Shown here piece by piece: positions 25,432 through 33,926 of a DNA stretch of 64,000 nucleotides. The notes beneath the pieces were generated by a model, which searched no databases, was not told where the DNA came from, and saw nothing but the letters and a program-made list of their open reading frames with translations. Origin of the DNA: SCGC-AAA076-P13 sp905478035 (GTDB lineage Bacteria > Pseudomonadota > Gammaproteobacteria > Magnimaribacterales > D2472); NCBI GenBank assembly GCA_943846785.1, contig OX044367.1:620001-684000 (forward strand), in the 5' to 3' direction. Every line of letters starts with the position of its first letter. The stretch's first letter is position 1. Made by a program: the position numbers and the translations under genes.

Positions 25432-26271
25432 ATGAACGATTTAGAATTGAGAGACTTCACTATAGGTAACAACAAACCTATGACATTAATGGGTGGAGTA
25501 AATGTTCTTGAATCAAGAGATTTAGCAATGAAAGTTGCAGAACAATTCAAATTAATTTCAGATGAGCTTGGTATTAATTACATATTTAAAGGTTCCTTTG
25601 ATAAGGCTAATAGAAGTTCAGTTTCTTCTTTTAGAGGTCCTGGTCTAGAAGAAGGGTTAAAAATATTACAAGAAGTATCTACTGAGTTTAATGTATCAAC
25701 TGTTACTGATATTCATGAACCAGATCAAGCTATGCCTGTTAGCGAGATATGTGAAGTAGTTCAAATACCTGCATTTTTAGCTCGTCAAACTGACTTGGTT
25801 GTAGCTGCTGCAAAAACTTCTTCCATTCTGCAATTTAAAAAACCTCAATTTTTATCCGCACCTGAAATGAAAAATATTATAGAGAAATGTGAATCAGCAG
25901 GAAATAATAAAATAACACTATGCGAGAGAGGCAACTCATTTGGCTACAATAATTTAATTGTAGACACCTTAAACTTCCAGATTCTTAAAAATCTAAATAA
26001 ACCAACTATATTTGATGTAACACATTCTCTTCAACTTCCAGGAGGCTTAGGTAATGCAGCAGGAGGAAGAAGGGAGTATCTTCTCAGCTTGGCAAAAGCC
26101 GGTATATCACAAGGTATTGCTGGATTATTTTTAGAAGCTCATCCAGATCCTGATAATGCTAAATGTGATGGTCCATGCGCATTACGTTTAGATATGCTTA
26201 GACCATTCTTAAAACAAATCAAAGACCTTGATAATTTTATAAAGAACCAAGAAGCTTTAGATATTTCATAA
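25432..26271 (+). CDS. kdsA: 3-deoxy-8-phosphooctulonate synthase
   Basis: KdsA condenses phosphoenolpyruvate with arabinose-5-phosphate, giving the KDO precursor for lipopolysaccharide, so the cell makes a KDO-containing outer membrane. Motifs: MGGVNVLESRD (replacing IAGPCVIES), FKGSFDKANRSS near 53-64, TDIHEPDQA, ERGNSFGYNN and DVTHSLQLPGG. Length 279. Note MGGVNVLE: the segment is diverged from GxxNVLES only slightly. It sits between pyrG and eno as in most gammaproteobacteria. Confidence 0.97.
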   Translation: MNDLELRDFTIGNNKPMTLMGGVNVLESRDLAMKVAEQFKLISDELGINYIFKGSFDKANRSSVSSFRGPGLEEGLKILQEVSTEFNVSTVTDIHEPDQAMPVSEICEVVQIPAFLARQTDLVVAAAKTSSILQFKKPQFLSAPEMKNIIEKCESAGNNKITLCERGNSFGYNNLIVDTLNFQILKNLNKPTIFDVTHSLQLPGGLGNAAGGRREYLLSLAKAGISQGIAGLFLEAHPDPDNAKCDGPCALRLDMLRPFLKQIKDLDNFIKNQEALDIS

Positions 26272-26276
26272 ATACT

Positions 26277-27554
26277 ATGACTTGGATTAAATCAATAAAA
26301 GCTATACAGGTTTTAGACTCAAGAGGGTTACCAACTATTTCTTGTAATGTTGTTCTTGGTTCCGGAGTTGAAGCATCTGCAATGGTTCCCAGTGGAGCAT
26401 CTACAGGAGCTAAAGAAGCGCTAGAGTTAAGAGATGGAGGGAGCCCATATTTGGGTAAGGGAGTTGAAAAAGCTGTTGATAATATTAACAATATTATTAG
26501 CCCTCTTATTGTTAAACTTGATCCAAGAGATCAGAAATTAATAGATCAAAAATTAATTGATCTAGATGGCACTCATGATAAATCAAAATTAGGAGCTAAT
26601 GCTATTCTTGCAGTTTCTTTGGCAGTCTCTCATGCAGCAGCCATAGACAAAAAGATACCACTACATAAACATTTTGCAGATATATACAAAGATATTACAG
26701 GCTCAACCCTTGAACCCAATTTACCCATGCCAATGTTAAATATATTAAATGGTGGAGAGCATGCTGACAATAATATAGATATCCAAGAATTTATGATTAT
26801 TCCAAAAGGAGCCATAAACTTCAAAGAGGCTATGAGGTGGTCATCAGAAATATATTGGAATCTAAAATCTATCTTAAAAAAAGAAAAATTATCGACTGCC
26901 GTAGGCGATGAAGGCGGATTTGCTCCTAATTTACAAAATAATGAGGAGGCTATTAAGTTAATATTAAGAGCTATAGAAGAATCTAACTTGATACCAGGAA
27001 AAGATGTTTTCATTGCTCTTGACTGCGCTGCAAGTGAATTCTATAAAAATAAGCAATATAGTTTATCTGGTGAGGGTAGGTCGCTTGGATCTGAAGATTT
27101 TACAGATTACCTTGAAAAACTCGTTGATACATATCCAATAATTTCTATTGAAGATGGTATGGATGAGAATGACTATGAAGGTTGGAAAATTTTAACAAAA
27201 AAAATTGGTCATAAATGCCAACTAGTTGGTGATGATCTATTTGTTACAAATAAAAAAATCTTTAAAAATGGAATAGATGAAAATCTAGCTAATTCAATCC
27301 TAATTAAATTTAATCAAATTGGCTCTATAACTGAAACCATAGAAACTATTCATCTTGCAAATAAGCATAACTATAAATCAATTATTTCTCACAGGTCAGG
27401 TGAAACTGAGGATACAACTATTTCAGATCTTGCTGTTGGACTAGGCGCTGGTCAAATAAAGACTGGGGCACCATGCAGATCAGACAGAGTGGCTAAATAC
27501 AATAGACTTCTTTGGATTGAGGAGGAAAATGAAGATCTCAATCTATCCAAATGA
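26277..27554 (+). CDS. eno: Enolase
   Basis: Enolase converts 2-phosphoglycerate to phosphoenolpyruvate in glycolysis. LDSRGLPTISC near 13-23, GASTGAKEALELRDGG near 39-54, VGDEGGFAPN, the metal ligands in SIEDGMDENDYEGW and LVGDDLFVTN, and the closing SHRSGETEDTTI are present. Length 425. It lies five bases after kdsA and overlaps ftsB by four (ATGA). Confidence 0.98.
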   Translation: MTWIKSIKAIQVLDSRGLPTISCNVVLGSGVEASAMVPSGASTGAKEALELRDGGSPYLGKGVEKAVDNINNIISPLIVKLDPRDQKLIDQKLIDLDGTHDKSKLGANAILAVSLAVSHAAAIDKKIPLHKHFADIYKDITGSTLEPNLPMPMLNILNGGEHADNNIDIQEFMIIPKGAINFKEAMRWSSEIYWNLKSILKKEKLSTAVGDEGGFAPNLQNNEEAIKLILRAIEESNLIPGKDVFIALDCAASEFYKNKQYSLSGEGRSLGSEDFTDYLEKLVDTYPIISIEDGMDENDYEGWKILTKKIGHKCQLVGDDLFVTNKKIFKNGIDENLANSILIKFNQIGSITETIETIHLANKHNYKSIISHRSGETEDTTISDLAVGLGAGQIKTGAPCRSDRVAKYNRLLWIEEENEDLNLSK

Positions 27555-27856
27555 TTCGAATCTTTTATTTATTACTAATATCTTTGGTATTGATGATAGT
27601 AATTTTATTTAATAGTATTTTTTTTGGTCAAAATAGTTACTCTCAAAGATCCATTCTTCTCAACGAAACAAATCAACAAATCATAAAAAATGATGATTTA
27701 AAAAAACAGAATGATATTTTAGAATTTGAAATAGAAAATGCACAAGTATCAAATGAACATGTTGAGAATTTTGCTAGAGAGAAACTTAATTTGTCATACC
27801 CCGATGAAGAATTTATTTCTTTTGAAGATCAGAAAAGTATAAAAGATGAAAAATAA
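27551..27856 (+). CDS. ftsB: Cell division protein FtsB
   Basis: FtsB is the third member of the FtsQLB complex; FtsL and FtsQ are encoded in the dcw cluster. One membrane helix (about 4-25), a coiled coil (about 35-70) rich in Asn and Lys, and the conserved end VENFAREKLNLSYPDEEFI (about 76-94) identify it. Product 101 residues. The ATGA overlap with eno and an 11-base overlap with ispDF keep the eno-ftsB-ispD order usual for gammaproteobacteria. Confidence 0.92.
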   Translation: MIRIFYLLLISLVLMIVILFNSIFFGQNSYSQRSILLNETNQQIIKNDDLKKQNDILEFEIENAQVSNEHVENFAREKLNLSYPDEEFISFEDQKSIKDEK

Positions 27857-28979
27857 AATTTTAGCGATAATCCCAGCAGCAGGAATCGGACAAAGATTTG
27901 GAACAGACAAACCAAAACAATACGAACATTTAAATGGAATGACTGTTATTGAATCTGCTGTTAAGCCCTTTTTAGATTCTAATTTAATTTCAAAAATTAT
28001 TATTCCAATTTCAAAATCTGATTCATTGATAAAAAAACAAAACTTTATCGATCATCCTAAAGTTCTTATTGTCGATGGAGGAGATACTCGAGCTGAGTCA
28101 GTTCATAATTCTCTTTGTCACGAAGAGGTTAATAGTCATAATTTTGTAATAACTCATGATGCTGCAAGGCCAAATGTTACCGAAGAGGATATAGTTAATA
28201 TATATGAAGAAATAAGAAGATCAGATTCAGATTGCTCAATCTTTTATATACCAGTTGTCGATTCAATTAAGAATATAAAAGAAGATACTACATTAAACAA
28301 ATCTAATTATTATCTTATTCAGACTCCACAAATCTCAAATATTAAAAAGCTCAAAAAAGCACTTGAAATATTGATATCAGAAGATATAAGCATCCCAGAT
28401 GAATCTTTTGCTATAGAATCTCAGAATTTAGCTGTATCTAGGATAAAAGGAAGGACATCAAATATTAAAATAACACATAAAGAAGATATAAGTCTTTTAC
28501 AAAAGTTCTCTACTAGAGTGGGAACTGGTTTCGATCTTCATACATATAAACCAGGTAAAGGTTTTATGATTGGAGGTTATTTTCTCGAGTGTGATTATGA
28601 TATAGAAGCTCATTCAGATGGGGATGTTCTTCTTCATTCAATTGCTGATTCAATTCTTGGCGCTTCAGCATTAGGTGATATTGGAATATTTTTTTCTGAT
28701 CAAGATTTAAAAAACAAGGGATTAGATAGTAAAAATATAATCAATTTTTGCCTAGAGAGAATCAAGGATCTTAACTTAGAAATTTATAACATAGATGCAA
28801 CTATTATTTGCGAATCTCCTAAAATTTCTCCTCATCGAGAAGCAATAATACAAAGCTTATCATCCATCCTTGATCTACCAAGATCAAAAATCGGTTTAAA
28901 GGCTACAACAACTGAAAAGATTGGTATTATAGGTAAAAATAGGGCTATTGCAGTTCAATCCTTAGTAAATCTTAAGTAA
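27846..28979 (+). CDS. ispDF: Bifunctional IspD/IspF fusion (MEP pathway)
   Basis: Residues 1-220 are IspD, which makes CDP-methylerythritol (IPAAGIGQRFGTDKPKQY from 9, HDAARPNV at 104-111). Residues about 223-377 are IspF, which cyclises the later intermediate (GTGFDLH 226-232, AHSDGDVLLH 255-264, GLKATTTEKIG); metal ligands Asp230, His232 and His264 are present. There is almost no linker. Fusion is well known in alpha- and epsilonproteobacteria but gammaproteobacteria normally keep two adjacent genes. truD, usually next, is absent; surE follows at once. IspG is encoded at 56659. Confidence 0.96.
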   Translation: MKNKILAIIPAAGIGQRFGTDKPKQYEHLNGMTVIESAVKPFLDSNLISKIIIPISKSDSLIKKQNFIDHPKVLIVDGGDTRAESVHNSLCHEEVNSHNFVITHDAARPNVTEEDIVNIYEEIRRSDSDCSIFYIPVVDSIKNIKEDTTLNKSNYYLIQTPQISNIKKLKKALEILISEDISIPDESFAIESQNLAVSRIKGRTSNIKITHKEDISLLQKFSTRVGTGFDLHTYKPGKGFMIGGYFLECDYDIEAHSDGDVLLHSIADSILGASALGDIGIFFSDQDLKNKGLDSKNIINFCLERIKDLNLEIYNIDATIICESPKISPHREAIIQSLSSILDLPRSKIGLKATTTEKIGIIGKNRAIAVQSLVNLK

Positions 28980-28986
28980 AAAAATT

Positions 28987-29733
28987 ATGAAAATATTATT
29001 AACAAATGATGATGGTTATTTAGCATCAAATATTCAAAGTCTTTATAAAAGACTTTCTCAAGATCATGATGTGTGGATGATAGCTCCTAAAGGAAATTGT
29101 AGTGGTATGAGCGCAGCAATATCATTTCTTAAAGAAATCGAAATCACTAGAATCGAAGAAAGAATTTTTGCAGTGGATGGAACTCCTGCAGATTGTACAT
29201 ATTTTGGCTTGTTAGGAATGGTAGATTTCGAATTTGATATGGTTGTCTCAGGTATCAATCATGGTGCAAATATTGGCAATGACGTTATTTATTCTGGAAC
29301 TGTTGGTGCTGCAGTTGGCGGGAGAAAATTAAAATATCCACCTATTGCATTGTCTGTTGCATCTTATGATACTAAAAATATTGATTTTATTGTTAACAAA
29401 ACAGTTTCAATTATAGAGGATGTCAAAAACCTTCCAAATGAATATCTTGGAAAAGTTATTAACGTAAATTTTCCAGATCTTTCAGAGGATGAATGTAATG
29501 GGATCAAAATTACTGCTTTAGCTCAAAGAGGCATACCCTCCAAACCAATAGAAGTACATTCTGAAAATGACACCAAGAAATATAGATATAATTTATCCGG
29601 AGAGCCTATCCAGGAAGAGCATTTAACAGATGCTGAGGCTGTTAAGGATGGTTTTATTTCAATATCTGTTCTTGACTATAGTTTAGATAGAAGCAACTTA
29701 AGAGAGAATCTTAAAGAGTATTTTAATGAATAA
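28987..29733 (+). CDS. surE: 5'/3'-nucleotidase SurE
   Basis: SurE is a metal-dependent nucleoside monophosphate phosphatase. The N-terminal ILLTNDDGY (3-11) holds the metal-binding Asp pair; PKGNCSGMSAAISF near 35-48 and VVSGINHGANIGNDVIYSGTVGA (about 85-107) complete the site. Length 248. It lies 7 bases after ispDF and overlaps pcm by 8 bases, matching the conserved surE-pcm pair linked to stationary-phase survival. Confidence 0.97.
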   Translation: MKILLTNDDGYLASNIQSLYKRLSQDHDVWMIAPKGNCSGMSAAISFLKEIEITRIEERIFAVDGTPADCTYFGLLGMVDFEFDMVVSGINHGANIGNDVIYSGTVGAAVGGRKLKYPPIALSVASYDTKNIDFIVNKTVSIIEDVKNLPNEYLGKVINVNFPDLSEDECNGIKITALAQRGIPSKPIEVHSENDTKKYRYNLSGEPIQEEHLTDAEAVKDGFISISVLDYSLDRSNLRENLKEYFNE

Positions 29734-30406
29734 TTCTGGATTTACTTTTAGAAGGGTCAGAGAAGAAATGATTGAAATGCTTCTTGAGATGGGCATAAAA
29801 GATTTTAGGGTTCTTGATGCCATGTCTCAGGTTCCGAGGCATATATTTTTAGATGAGGCTTTAAGGTCAAGAGCATACGAAAATAGATCTTTAACAATAG
29901 GTTATAAGCAAACTATCTCTCAACCATTTATCGTAGCAAGAATGACAGAGTTATTAATTTCTCATACTAAGTCTCGTGGAAAAGTTCTTGATAATGTTTT
30001 GGAACTGGGCTCAGGGTGTGGTTATCAGAGTGCAGTCCTTTCATATTTCTGTGAACAAATATATGCTGTGGAAAGAATAAAGCCTTTAGTTACAAAATCT
30101 AGAGAAAATCTAAGTGAATTAAAAATTAATAATGTGCTTTTTAAGCATGGAGATGGTTTTATCGATTGGGATAAAGATATTAACTATGATGGAGTAATAT
30201 GTGCGGCAGCTCCAAGGCAATATCCTCAGGACCTAATCGAGTGTCTTAATGTGGACTCAAAGATTGTGATACCGGTTGGAAATTCTAAATCACAACAACT
30301 TAATGTAATCACAAAATACGCTGATGAGGTTTCAGAGGATGTTTATGATGAGGTTGCATTTGTTCCTATGCTGCCAGGAATATCAATGGATGGAAATGAC
30401 TCGTGA
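29726..30406 (+). CDS. pcm: Protein-L-isoaspartate O-methyltransferase
   Basis: Pcm repairs isoaspartyl residues with S-adenosylmethionine. QTISQPFIVARMTELL (about 64-79), SAM-binding LELGSGCGYQSAVLS (about 92-106) and GDGFIDW followed by YDGVICAAAP are visible. The usual VLEIGTGSGY reads VLELGSGCGY. Length 226, slightly above E. coli (208). Its stop overlaps the GTG of the DUF368 gene by four bases (GTGA). Confidence 0.95.
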   Translation: MNNSGFTFRRVREEMIEMLLEMGIKDFRVLDAMSQVPRHIFLDEALRSRAYENRSLTIGYKQTISQPFIVARMTELLISHTKSRGKVLDNVLELGSGCGYQSAVLSYFCEQIYAVERIKPLVTKSRENLSELKINNVLFKHGDGFIDWDKDINYDGVICAAAPRQYPQDLIECLNVDSKIVIPVGNSKSQQLNVITKYADEVSEDVYDEVAFVPMLPGISMDGNDS

Positions 30407-31146
30407 GTGAAAGATTAAGATTTGTTATTGCTGGTTTCTTTGTTGGTATTGCTGAGCTTTTACCTGGCATTTCAGGCTCTACAGTAGCAATAGCATTTAA
30501 TGTTTATGATAAATTTATATTGTTTTTAGCTAATTTAAAATTATCAAATCTAACATTAAATCCTAAAAAGCTTAACGAAGTATTTTTTCTTGATTTAATT
30601 CTGCCTTTTTTTATTTCAATGTTTCTAAGCGTATTGCTTGCATCAAATCTAATACTTTTCTTGTTATCTGCTCATACCGAATACTTCTTATATTTTATTG
30701 GAGCTCTAATGTGCATGGTTGCTTTTTTAATAGGATTTAGAATAAAAAAGGAATTTGGTGAGAGTATTAAATTTAATATTAACTTTGTCTCTGGTTTAGT
30801 TTTTGGAATATTTTTAAGCAAATACACTTCATCGCCAATTGATCCGTCATCAGCATTTATTTTATTTATGGGATTTGTTGCTTTCTCATTCTTCTTACTT
30901 CCAGGCATTTCTGGAAGTGCAATACTATTATCTTTTGGTGTTTATGAGATTGTTATTGGATCTATTGGCACTATAAATTTATCTGTCTTAATCCCTTTTG
31001 CTTTGGGTTGCTTAATATCAGTTTTAACTATGCCTAAGCTCTTAAATAAGCTAATTGAAAAATATAGACTACAGGTAATGACTTTTTTTACTGCTTTAAT
31101 TTTAATTAGTGGAATAAACATACTTCCAATATGGGATATTCTATAA
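30403..31146 (+). CDS. DUF368 membrane protein, PopT-like undecaprenyl-phosphate translocase
   Basis: A 247-residue polytopic protein with about eight hydrophobic segments. It carries the internal repeat typical of DUF368: GIAELLPGISGSTVA (about 16-30) and FFLLPGISGSAILLSFG (about 163-179). Proteins of this family (PopT) have been reported to recycle undecaprenyl phosphate across the membrane, which would fit a window full of peptidoglycan genes. Start is GTG, overlapping the pcm stop. The stop overlaps that of convergent fdxA by six bases, leaving no room for a terminator. Confidence 0.85.
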   Translation: MSERLRFVIAGFFVGIAELLPGISGSTVAIAFNVYDKFILFLANLKLSNLTLNPKKLNEVFFLDLILPFFISMFLSVLLASNLILFLLSAHTEYFLYFIGALMCMVAFLIGFRIKKEFGESIKFNINFVSGLVFGIFLSKYTSSPIDPSSAFILFMGFVAFSFFLLPGISGSAILLSFGVYEIVIGSIGTINLSVLIPFALGCLISVLTMPKLLNKLIEKYRLQVMTFFTALILISGINILPIWDIL

Positions 31147-31464
31147 ATTTATTAAGTCTCTTTTATTTTTTACTGTCTCAAATTTCTTAGCTTCTGGAAG
31201 TGGCTCTTTTGCCTCTGTAATATTTTCATAAACTTCTGAAAGACGAGCATTAATTTCAATAAACTCAATCTGATCTTCTGGCAATTCATCTTCTGATAAA
31301 ATTGCATCAATAGGACATTCTGGCTCACATAAAGCACAGTCAATACACTCATCTGGATGAATTACAAGAAAATCAGGACCTTCATAAAAACAATCTACAG
31401 GACACACCTCGACACAATCAGTATATTTGCATTTTATACATGCTTCAGTAACAACAAAGGTCAT
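31141..31464 (-). CDS. fdxA: Seven-iron ferredoxin FdxA
   Basis: A small electron carrier with a 3Fe-4S and a 4Fe-4S cluster. N-terminal CIKCKYTDCVEVCPVDC (9-25) and CIDCALCEPECP (40-51) give the cysteine pattern of the Azotobacter FdI/FdxA family, followed by the acidic tail usual for gammaproteobacterial FdxA. Length 107. It is divergent from recA across 129 bases and convergent with the DUF368 gene. A TAAAAT lies close upstream of the ATG on the minus strand. Confidence 0.95.
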   Translation of the reverse strand: MTFVVTEACIKCKYTDCVEVCPVDCFYEGPDFLVIHPDECIDCALCEPECPIDAILSEDELPEDQIEFIEINARLSEVYENITEAKEPLPEAKKFETVKNKRDLINL

Positions 31465-31559
31465 ATAATTTTATCCAAAATAAAGTATTATCAAATGGAG
31501 ACTTTAAGATAAAACAAGAAAAAAATATACTTTAAAGTTGTAAATTTCTTAAATAGTAA

Positions 31560-31581
31560 TATACTGTATAAATATACAGTA
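31560..31581 (+). promoter_or_regulatory. recA promoter with LexA (SOS) box
   Basis: TACTGTATAAATATACAGTA (31562-31581) is a perfectly symmetric LexA box of the CTGT-N8-ACAG type. A -35 TTGTAA (31538-31543), 16-bp spacer and -10 TATACT (31560-31565) precede it, so LexA would cover the -10 and start site. Ribosome site AAAGGAG follows at 31581-31587. recA is therefore almost certainly SOS-induced. Confidence 0.9.
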
Positions 31582-31593
31582 AAGGAGATTAAG

Positions 31594-32610
31594 ATGGCTA
31601 AATCAAAAGATGTAGGTAATAAAACACTAAAAGATACACTTGCGGATATCGACAGTCATTTCGGTAAAGGCACCGTTATGAGAATGGGAGATAGGGAGAT
31701 ATTAGATATCCCATCTATTTCTACTGGTTCTGTAGGGTTAGATATTGCACTTGGAATTGGTGGTATCCCAAAAGGAAGAGTAACTGAAATATATGGGCCT
31801 GAGTCTTCTGGAAAGACAACTTTAACACTTCAGATAATTGCTCAATGCCAAAAAGATGGAGGAACATGCGCATTTATAGATGCTGAACATGCTCTCGATC
31901 CTCAGTATGCAGAAAAGTTAGGTGTTAATGTCGATGAATTATTACTTTCTCAACCAGATACAGGAGAGCAAGCACTAGAGGTTGCTGATATGTTAGTTAA
32001 ATCAAAAAGTGTTGATTTAGTTATCATTGATTCTGTTGCTGCATTAGTTCCAAGAGCAGAAATTGAAGGTGAAATGGGCGATCATCATGTAGGTTTACAG
32101 GCAAGACTGATGTCACAAGCGTTAAGAAAAATAACTGGCAATATCCAAAGATCAGGAGCAACTGTTGTTTTTATTAACCAGATAAGAATGAAAATTGGTG
32201 TTATGTTTGGAAGTCCTGAGACTACTACAGGTGGTAATGCTTTAAAATTTTACTCTTCAGTAAGACTAGACATTAGAAGGATTGGTGCTGTTAAAGAGGG
32301 AGATGAAATAATGGGTAACGAAACAAGGGTAAAAGTTGTTAAAAATAAAGTTTCACCTCCATTCAAACAAGCTGAATTCCAAATAATGTATGGCCAAGGA
32401 ATAAATTCTGAGGGCGAAATACTAGACTATGGAAATAAATTAGGATTAATAGAAAAGTCTGGAGCATTTTATAAATTGAATGGTGAAACCATTGGACAAG
32501 GGAAAGCAAAGGCAGGATTATTCCTTAAAGAAAATGCAAAAATTCGTGAAAATCTTCTTGAAGAAATACGTAAAGAATATATAGCAAGCAAAGCAAAATC
32601 TACAAAGTAG
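31594..32610 (+). CDS. recA: Recombinase A
   Basis: RecA forms filaments on single-stranded DNA for recombination and SOS induction. Walker A GPESSGKTT (68-76), AFIDAEHALDP, VVFINQIRMKIGVMFGSPETTTGG (L1/L2 region, given in part from about 191) identify it. Length 338, with a short, lysine-rich C-terminus. Strong ribosome site and LexA box upstream; a terminator hairpin directly follows the stop. recX, which commonly follows, is missing. Confidence 0.98.
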   Translation: MAKSKDVGNKTLKDTLADIDSHFGKGTVMRMGDREILDIPSISTGSVGLDIALGIGGIPKGRVTEIYGPESSGKTTLTLQIIAQCQKDGGTCAFIDAEHALDPQYAEKLGVNVDELLLSQPDTGEQALEVADMLVKSKSVDLVIIDSVAALVPRAEIEGEMGDHHVGLQARLMSQALRKITGNIQRSGATVVFINQIRMKIGVMFGSPETTTGGNALKFYSSVRLDIRRIGAVKEGDEIMGNETRVKVVKNKVSPPFKQAEFQIMYGQGINSEGEILDYGNKLGLIEKSGAFYKLNGETIGQGKAKAGLFLKENAKIRENLLEEIRKEYIASKAKSTK

Positions 32611-32627
32611 TTTTTTGTTGATACACT

Positions 32628-32663
32628 AATCCCTATTAATTAATTTTTAATAGGGATTTTTTT
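32628..32663 (+). terminator. Rho-independent terminator of recA, abutting the thiolase start
   Basis: AATCCCTATTAA (32628-32639) pairs with TTAATAGGGATT (32647-32658) and is followed by seven T (32657-32663). The T-tract ends exactly at the thiolase ATG (32664). The AGGGA in the 3' arm is the only ribosome-site-like sequence for that gene. Confidence 0.85.
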
Positions 32664-33842
32664 ATGGCTCAAAACGCATACATAGTATCAGCAGTTAGAA
32701 CAGCTGGTGGAAAAAAGAATGGAAAGCTAAGTGGATGGCATCCTGCAGATTTAGGAGCCAAAGTATTAGATGAACTAGTTTATCAAACAGGCATTGACCC
32801 TAAAGATATTGATGATGTTATTTTTGGCTGTGTAGATCAAGTAGGAGCTCAATCAGGTAATCTCGCAAGAAATTCAGTTTTAGCGTCTAGTCTTCCAGAA
32901 TCAGTTCCAGGAACAACCGTAGACAGACAGTGTGGCTCATCTCAACAAGCAATTCATTTTGCAGCACAGGCAGTTATGTCTGGTACTCAAGATGTTGTGA
33001 TTGCTGGAGGAGTTGAAGCAATGTCAATGGTGCCAATCGGTGCTAGTGTAAAAGATGGCTTTGATGCTGGTCATGGATTTCCTTTCAATGCCGATGGAAT
33101 AGCTGCAAGGTATCCAGATATATTTTTCTCGCAATTTACAGGAGCTGAATTGGTTGCTGATAAATGGAAGTTATCTAGAGAAGCACTAGATGCCTTCGCA
33201 CTTGAAAGCCATCAAAAAGCTAAGCACGCTACTGAAATGAAATATTTTGATTTAGAAATACTTCCTTTGGCTGGTAAGAATGAGCATAACGATACTGATT
33301 TGGTCTTAGCTGATGAAGGTATTAGATTTGATGCCTCCTTAGATGCACTTTCTGGTCTTAAAACTGTTGTAGAAGGTGGGGTTATTACTGCAGGAAATGC
33401 TAGTCAGATTACTGATGGCGCAGCTGCAATTATGATTTGTAATGATGCTGGTTTAAAAAAAATCAAGTCAGATCCAAGAGCAAAAATTACTGCACTTTCT
33501 GTTGTGGGTGATGATCCTGTTTTCATGCTTACTGGTCCAATACCTGCATCTCATAAAGTATTATCAAGAGCAAATCTATCTATTGATGATATGGATCTTT
33601 ATGAAGTAAATGAAGCATTTGCTCCAGTTCCATTAGCATGGGCAAAAGAACTAAACGCTGATATGACTAAGCTTAATGTAAATGGTGGAGCTATGGCGCT
33701 TGGACATCCATTAGGCGCTACAGGGGCCAAACTAATGACTACCATGTTACATGAGCTAGAGAGAAGAGAGGGTAAATATGCTCTTCAGGCTATATGTGAA
33801 GGTGGTGGAACTGCCAATGCCACGATAATAGAAAGACTCTAA
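32664..33842 (+). CDS. Acetyl-CoA C-acyltransferase (thiolase)
   Basis: Thiolases cleave or form beta-ketoacyl-CoA. Catalytic Cys90 lies in DRQCGSSQQA; GGAMALGHPLGATGAK holds the catalytic His and CEGGGTAN (Cys378) the second cysteine. Length 392, thiolase II size. The start is sure because MAQNAYIVSAVRTAGGK is the canonical N-terminus, yet the ATG directly follows the recA terminator. No beta-oxidation partner gene adjoins it, so biosynthetic (acetoacetyl-CoA) and degradative roles cannot be separated from context. Confidence 0.92.
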   Translation: MAQNAYIVSAVRTAGGKKNGKLSGWHPADLGAKVLDELVYQTGIDPKDIDDVIFGCVDQVGAQSGNLARNSVLASSLPESVPGTTVDRQCGSSQQAIHFAAQAVMSGTQDVVIAGGVEAMSMVPIGASVKDGFDAGHGFPFNADGIAARYPDIFFSQFTGAELVADKWKLSREALDAFALESHQKAKHATEMKYFDLEILPLAGKNEHNDTDLVLADEGIRFDASLDALSGLKTVVEGGVITAGNASQITDGAAAIMICNDAGLKKIKSDPRAKITALSVVGDDPVFMLTGPIPASHKVLSRANLSIDDMDLYEVNEAFAPVPLAWAKELNADMTKLNVNGGAMALGHPLGATGAKLMTTMLHELERREGKYALQAICEGGGTANATIIERL

Positions 33843-33882
33843 AATATATACAAATGCTTAGTATTATATTTTTTGTACAACT

Positions 33883-33919
33883 CTATATCTTTGATATAGT
33901 TAAATAAACTACATATTAT
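33883..33919 (+). promoter_or_regulatory. Paraslipin promoter, predicted leaderless, with hairpin
   Basis: TTGATA (33891-33896), 17-bp spacer and TATTAT (33914-33919) precede the ATG at 33927 by 7 nt. CTATATC-TTT-GATATAG (33883-33899) is a perfect 7-bp hairpin or operator overlapping the -35. No Shine-Dalgarno is present. Confidence 0.5.
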
Positions 33920-33926
33920 AAATATT

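Noticed and set aside
33843..33880. Intrinsic terminator after the thiolase gene
   Set aside because: A T6 run is present, but the stem before it is weak and mismatched; not enough to call.
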